Shown piece after piece: positions 59,641-64,000 of a stretch of DNA of 64,000 nucleotides; within the stretch, counting starts at the first letter, position 1; every line of letters starts with the position of its first letter. The notes beneath the pieces were generated by a model. The model was not told the origin of the DNA. It was given only the letters and a program-made list of their open reading frames with translations, and searched no databases. The position numbers were made by a program, and so were the translations under genes. Location: contig NC_061452.1 in assembly GCF_022581195.2 (NCBI RefSeq), positions 4,223,501-4,287,500 on the forward strand, read 5' to 3'. This DNA comes from Helicoverpa zea. Its lineage: Eukaryota > Arthropoda > Insecta > Lepidoptera > Noctuidae.

Positions 59641-62499
59641 ACCCTTGAAAATTGAGTGCCTGTGAGACAACGCAATTAGTGTAACTCTTAATGATGGTGA
59701 TGATTCTGATATTTGACTTACCAAGAAAATTAACACACAAAAGGAAGTAATATTCCCCAGATCTAAGGTTAATTCTTTAGACATGAAGAAAATGAGTAGT
59801 ATGTATGTAGATAGTAAGTCTGCAGTCAGTTTGTCAGTATTACCTGAAAGCCACTTGAAGCCCTGACTCATCACACTTATGATTCACAATGCACTGCTGT
59901 TTTTAACTCAATAAGATGCATGTTTTCCACCAACTTTTATAATTACCATATCACTAGCATGACTAAGATTATTAAACCGTTAAATAAAATGCATTTATTT
60001 TTAATTACTATTTCTGTTGAAAGTCATTTGGACACACTACAACGCATTACACTTTAATTAATCTTATCCTAACCTATTTAATTGGATATACTTTTAAATT
60101 TATGTGTTTGAATATCCAAATGCAATTTGCAAACACACTATTGTCTTAGCGTTAAGAAACGCATAATAACCTATAAGTAATATTTGCTTGCAAGTAAATC
60201 TGAACACTTTGAATGCACTCAATTTGAAAAACAATATAAAGAAAACCGTGACTGCCGTCACACTTCACTAACGATGACATGTTTTCTTGTAATTAAAGGT
60301 ATCATTGTCACTAAAACCGTAACCAACCATGTAAATACATTTTAAATATTTTTGGAATTTATACGTATACATATCACTTATATAAAATCTAGAGTATGTA
60401 CACCCTAAACTGAACTTATTACGTAATCAATATCTACTCTAGATAAACTCCTAAGGTTTTCTGGAAGAAATTCATTTTTAGTGAGAAGACCGCCAATTGA
60501 ACTTCTCTTCTCGTTAAATAATTATGGTGTAAAGTAAAGAATAATCTATTTAATCCATCTATTAGTAACATTTACCACTACTTGTACTTACTTTATTCAC
60601 TCCAAAAAGATTTTCACAGACGAACATTTGCATATCACACACTCATACCTTTATGAGAAACATGCAAGCAAAGAATTTCTCCTCTATGTCTTGATAAACA
60701 AACATGGCTTTTAATGACCATATTAGATCCGACTTGTTATTGCTCTAACCGTACAGTTTTCAAGGAAAATGAAACTGATAAGTCTTATTTTTCATATTTT
60801 TATTATACCTTTACCTACTTATTTTGTTACAGCAGTTTTTTTTCTGTTGTGATATTCTGTGGCCCAAAAAGGAGCAGAGCAAGAAGGAGAGGATCCATAG
60901 GAAAATGTTCGCACATTACGCGTAATTGAATCTGTAGCATCAGGTAATGTTTCATTTCTTCCCAAGTATCTAATTAATCAAGTAGGTAATATTAACTTCT
61001 TCTTTCTGCCCTGTTTATTAGAGGTTGGCGCAATATTTTTTCCACTTCTATTCCTCCCTGTCACTCGTCATACTGACACTCACAATAAGAAGGGATTATT
61101 CATGTCATCTTTCAGGCACTTCATCCATAATTTCTAAGGTCTTCCTATCCCTCTGTATTCTAGAAGATAATATCTACCCGTCAGCTAGGTGGACCGTAAT
61201 TCACCGTCTTTTGTGATGTGTTGTGATGTGTGTTGTGATCGAATCATCAAGATCATCCATACCAAATCCGGCCAAACTTTGAGGCTAGTGAGTAAACATG
61301 TCATAAATGTGTTATCTTACGCAAAATATGTCGCAACAATGTTTACAGTAATTTAGTACAAAACGTACAAATACATCCGCGTTGGACTAAGTAGGTGCCA
61401 TACAGCCACGTGACTAGTGACGTCATTCGATGCATCCTTGCATTAATGAATGCGCTTTCGAAGTTGCAACATGAAAGTGTTATACAATTGTGACGTCATT
61501 GTGAACAATATGCGTTATTGGGAGATGTTAACTATTTTGAGAAATATATAAGATAACAATAGATAATCAATTGTGCCCGCGTGGACCCGCGCCACCGGCA
61601 TACAAGGGGTTAAGTATATTGTACCTTAGGAACACTTGCACCAAGGACTAAGGCAGAAAATATGTACGTATATTAGGGAAACCTGCTTTCTCCAAAAAAA
61701 TATACTTAATATATGCTCACGAAGTAAGGAAATATAGTCTAACCATTTTGTTCTCCATGTATATACCTACCCAATTTCTCTGCAAGCTGTGAAAATTTAT
61801 GTTTTATTAAAACAATAGGCATTCAGTAGGTACTTAACCGTAAAAGTAGAATAAATTATAAAATGATTATTTCGTTCTTATCAGAAGAATGCAAGTCAGA
61901 TTGCCTGGTAGGCAGGCAGAATTAAGCAAACGTGAAGCATATACCTAATACAGTAGAAAAACCCAAAATATAATATAAACAATGATTAACAGGTATATAA
62001 AATTACTAGTCTTAGTAGTCTATTAATGTAAATGTTCTCCAAAAGGAAGCTGTAGGTAGTAAGTATTTGAGTAAACTATGTTTTACGTGTGTCATCTACA
62101 AGTCATTTATAACTCAGATGAGACTTTAATCTCCTTTCTACCAAGTGTGCTTAAACTCTACTAACCCATCGAAGTTTTTCTTAAATCCGCTTATGAAATA
62201 GCGACAACTATGCCAACAGGTGGGTAGAAGCCAGAAGCTACAAATGGTTATAGAAGGAAATCCCCATTATACAATGGTTACTATAATAATTTAAAGATGG
62301 TAATTTGTAACCGTTATGTAAGGAATAATATGGCGACTTATTATTGCTAACACATTGGTCATTAGTCTATATTTACCAAGGTTAGCGGATGTAGAAAAGT
62401 TTATTGTTTTCTTATCTAAGGTAGGTGCTGATTCATTTGGTACAGCCAGGTCTCTTAATTTTTGCTACCTACTGTAGGTATACATATACTGTATACAAA

Positions 62500-62612
62500 G
62501 TGTACTACGGCAAACTGCACATCAGTGGTCACTGTCATGTACTTTAACTGAATAGTAATAAGTACGATTTTCCTATAAAACTATTACCACTGACCTGAAG
62601 TTGACTGTACCT
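62500..62612 (-). mobile_element. MITE family 2, copy 2
   Basis: Reverse-oriented match of 14580-14692, ending with the complement of AGTCAACTTCAGGTCAGTGG. Confidence 0.6.
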
Positions 62613-62876
62613 ATGTATGAATGTGTGCATCAAAAGTGTAGTTGTGTGAGTGTATGACGTGTAACGTGACGTAAAAAATGTCACGTCAGCACCCACACGT
62701 GAAAATTGTTGTTGTATTAGGTACGAGATTTTGTGTGGTAACACACTTTGTCACGCAAAAGTTAATTGAAAGATCAACTGTTGGATATTGGTCAATACCC
62801 ACGTGGTCCTATATAAAAAAAAAAAACAATAATGAACGTCCTTCTTTTAGCTATTAAATGTGTCTTAAACTTGTAC

Positions 62877-63021
62877 CGTCTTACCACAAAAACTTTTTAA
62901 CCTCAGTTTATGCCTTGTCTAAAAAAATGTCAAATTATGACGTTGACATATGGTTCATTTTGCAGCCAAAATTTTTTTTGACAAGTGTAGAACAGGGGTT
63001 AAAGTTTTTGTAGTAAGACCA
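62877..63021 (+). mobile_element. MITE family 1, copy 3
   Basis: GTCTTACCACAAAAACTTTT start and GTTTTTGTAGTAAGAC end form inverted ends. The internal TTATGACGTTGACATATGGT matches copy 2. Confidence 0.8.
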
Positions 63022-64000
63022 GTAATGTTTGTTATATAGTTCATTCACGTAAATTCCTGTAAGCCAAATAAGAAACATTCTTGGAACTATGTTGAAAGAT
63101 ATGCTAATCAATTTTCAAGAAACATGTAGGTACGGGTGCACTTTTAAGATACTCTTCATTAAACAGGAATCACTCGTGCACCATCAATGTATGTAAAATT
63201 GTTGAAAGTTGTTCCCACGATATCTTACCTATAGGTTTTGCGAGTCAGCTATAAATAGTCTTAACAATCCCTCACAAGCCCAAACCTTGAGTTCATTGAC
63301 AGGCAGGCGAAATTCCGGGTCTTTATGACGTCAAAACCAACTAGTTATCTTATTTCGCCTTTCTATAATGCCTACAGACAGGCGGATCTGACTTCACCAT
63401 AACGGGAGTGAGAACAATAAATGTCTCATTTGCATGCCCGCGATTTAAATCTTAAGCTGGTAAGAATGTTCTGAGAATGCTTGGGAGCTGATGTTTTAGA
63501 CTGGTTCTTTATGATGGTCACGTTAATAAAAGAGGTTATGTAGGTACTCATTTTATTTTATTGGTATGGCGAAATTAAAATAGGTGGTAACTGGTAATTT
63601 CTTAGAAAAGTCCAGATCATTGATCCCACAAAATCGTGTCTAATTTTGTTGTTGAGGAAGTTGAGAGATGAAGCAACAGTACGAAGGTAGGTACTTCTTC
63701 ATTTTCGTAGAACTTGTTATACATTAAACCTGCTTCAAATCTTTTCACGGTGGTAGTATAGGGTTATCCTAAAGACTATATTAAACAGAGGAACTGGCTT
63801 TCTCTACAATATAGTACATCACATAGACAGCTCTTCTTACCTGAGACCTCCGCATCTAAAACTCACTTCTTCTTTTGACGCCTCTTCATTCCTGAAGGAT
63901 GGCTGTCAGTTTTTTATATTTTTTTCTGTCCTTCGCTAGTCGGAGCAATTGCTCTGAATTCCAAAAGAAAACGATACCTACTCAGGTATAGTTTTAACAT

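Larger units (their letters stand above)
57000..64000. other. Right end of window, no supported gene
   Basis: Contains a repeat copy at 57621-57765, SINE/LINE fragments (57789-57950, 59525-59640), a TIR element at 58474-59260 and MITE copies at 62500-62612 and 62877-63021. Two TGACGTCA sites lie near 61426 and 61489, but no gene is nearby. ORFs here are short and unsupported. Confidence 0.55.

Noticed and set aside
1..64000. CRISPR arrays, bacterial operons, prophage or riboswitches
   Set aside because: No regularly spaced repeats or Shine-Dalgarno-led gene strings. Introns, TATA/poly(A) signals, SINEs and 5S rRNA show eukaryotic nuclear DNA.

Overview
This is a eukaryotic, AT-rich, intron-rich and repeat-rich window. 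It looks like moth nuclear DNA (Lepidoptera, probably Noctuoidea). The reasons are the seroin-type silk protein genes, tRNA-headed SINEs, (TGA)n-tailed retroelement ends, Helitron-like copies ending in CTAG, and a solitary dispersed 5S rRNA gene. The species cannot be named from sequence alone. Nearly all long ORFs are chance or repeat ORFs. The real genes are split into short exons, which I assembled by hand from splice sites and reading phase.

Layout. 1-9171: repeats, no gene supported. 9172-9653: tRNA-Lys(CTT) and a 5S rRNA gene, each followed by a T-run terminator. 10028-12526 (+): a three-exon gene for a 243-aa secreted protein of unknown function. 13373-56874 (-): four head-to-tail genes for secreted proteins carrying seroin-like domains. 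Gene A is 13373-25544 (227 aa, with a 10.3-kb first intron). Gene B is 31852-44214 (about 479 aa, about 12 exons, two clear seroin-like domain exons plus a diverged third). Gene C is 47684-48670 (94 aa). Gene D is 52219-56874 (234 aa, two domains, two microexons and at least two potential alternative ends). 57000-64000: repeats and TIR elements only.

How the genes fit together. All four minus-strand genes begin with a signal-peptide exon ending in phase 1. In A, C and D the next introns are phase 2 and phase 0 and lead to a seroin-like domain exon; B adds one more phase-2 intron. This shared plan argues for tandem duplication from one ancestor. Seroins are known as small proteins secreted into silk, with antimicrobial activity reported in silkmoths. 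I infer that this cluster makes a family of silk or secreted defence proteins that diverged by domain duplication and exon gain. The plus-strand gene is tail-to-tail with gene A and shares the phase-1 signal-peptide intron, but I do not recognise its family.

Mobile DNA fills the introns and gaps. Several insertions have readable target-site duplications: full-length and truncated SINEs, a (TGA)n-tailed fragment inside a Helitron-like copy, and a GC-rich, TTA-delimited four-module array nested inside a SINE in intron 1 of gene B.
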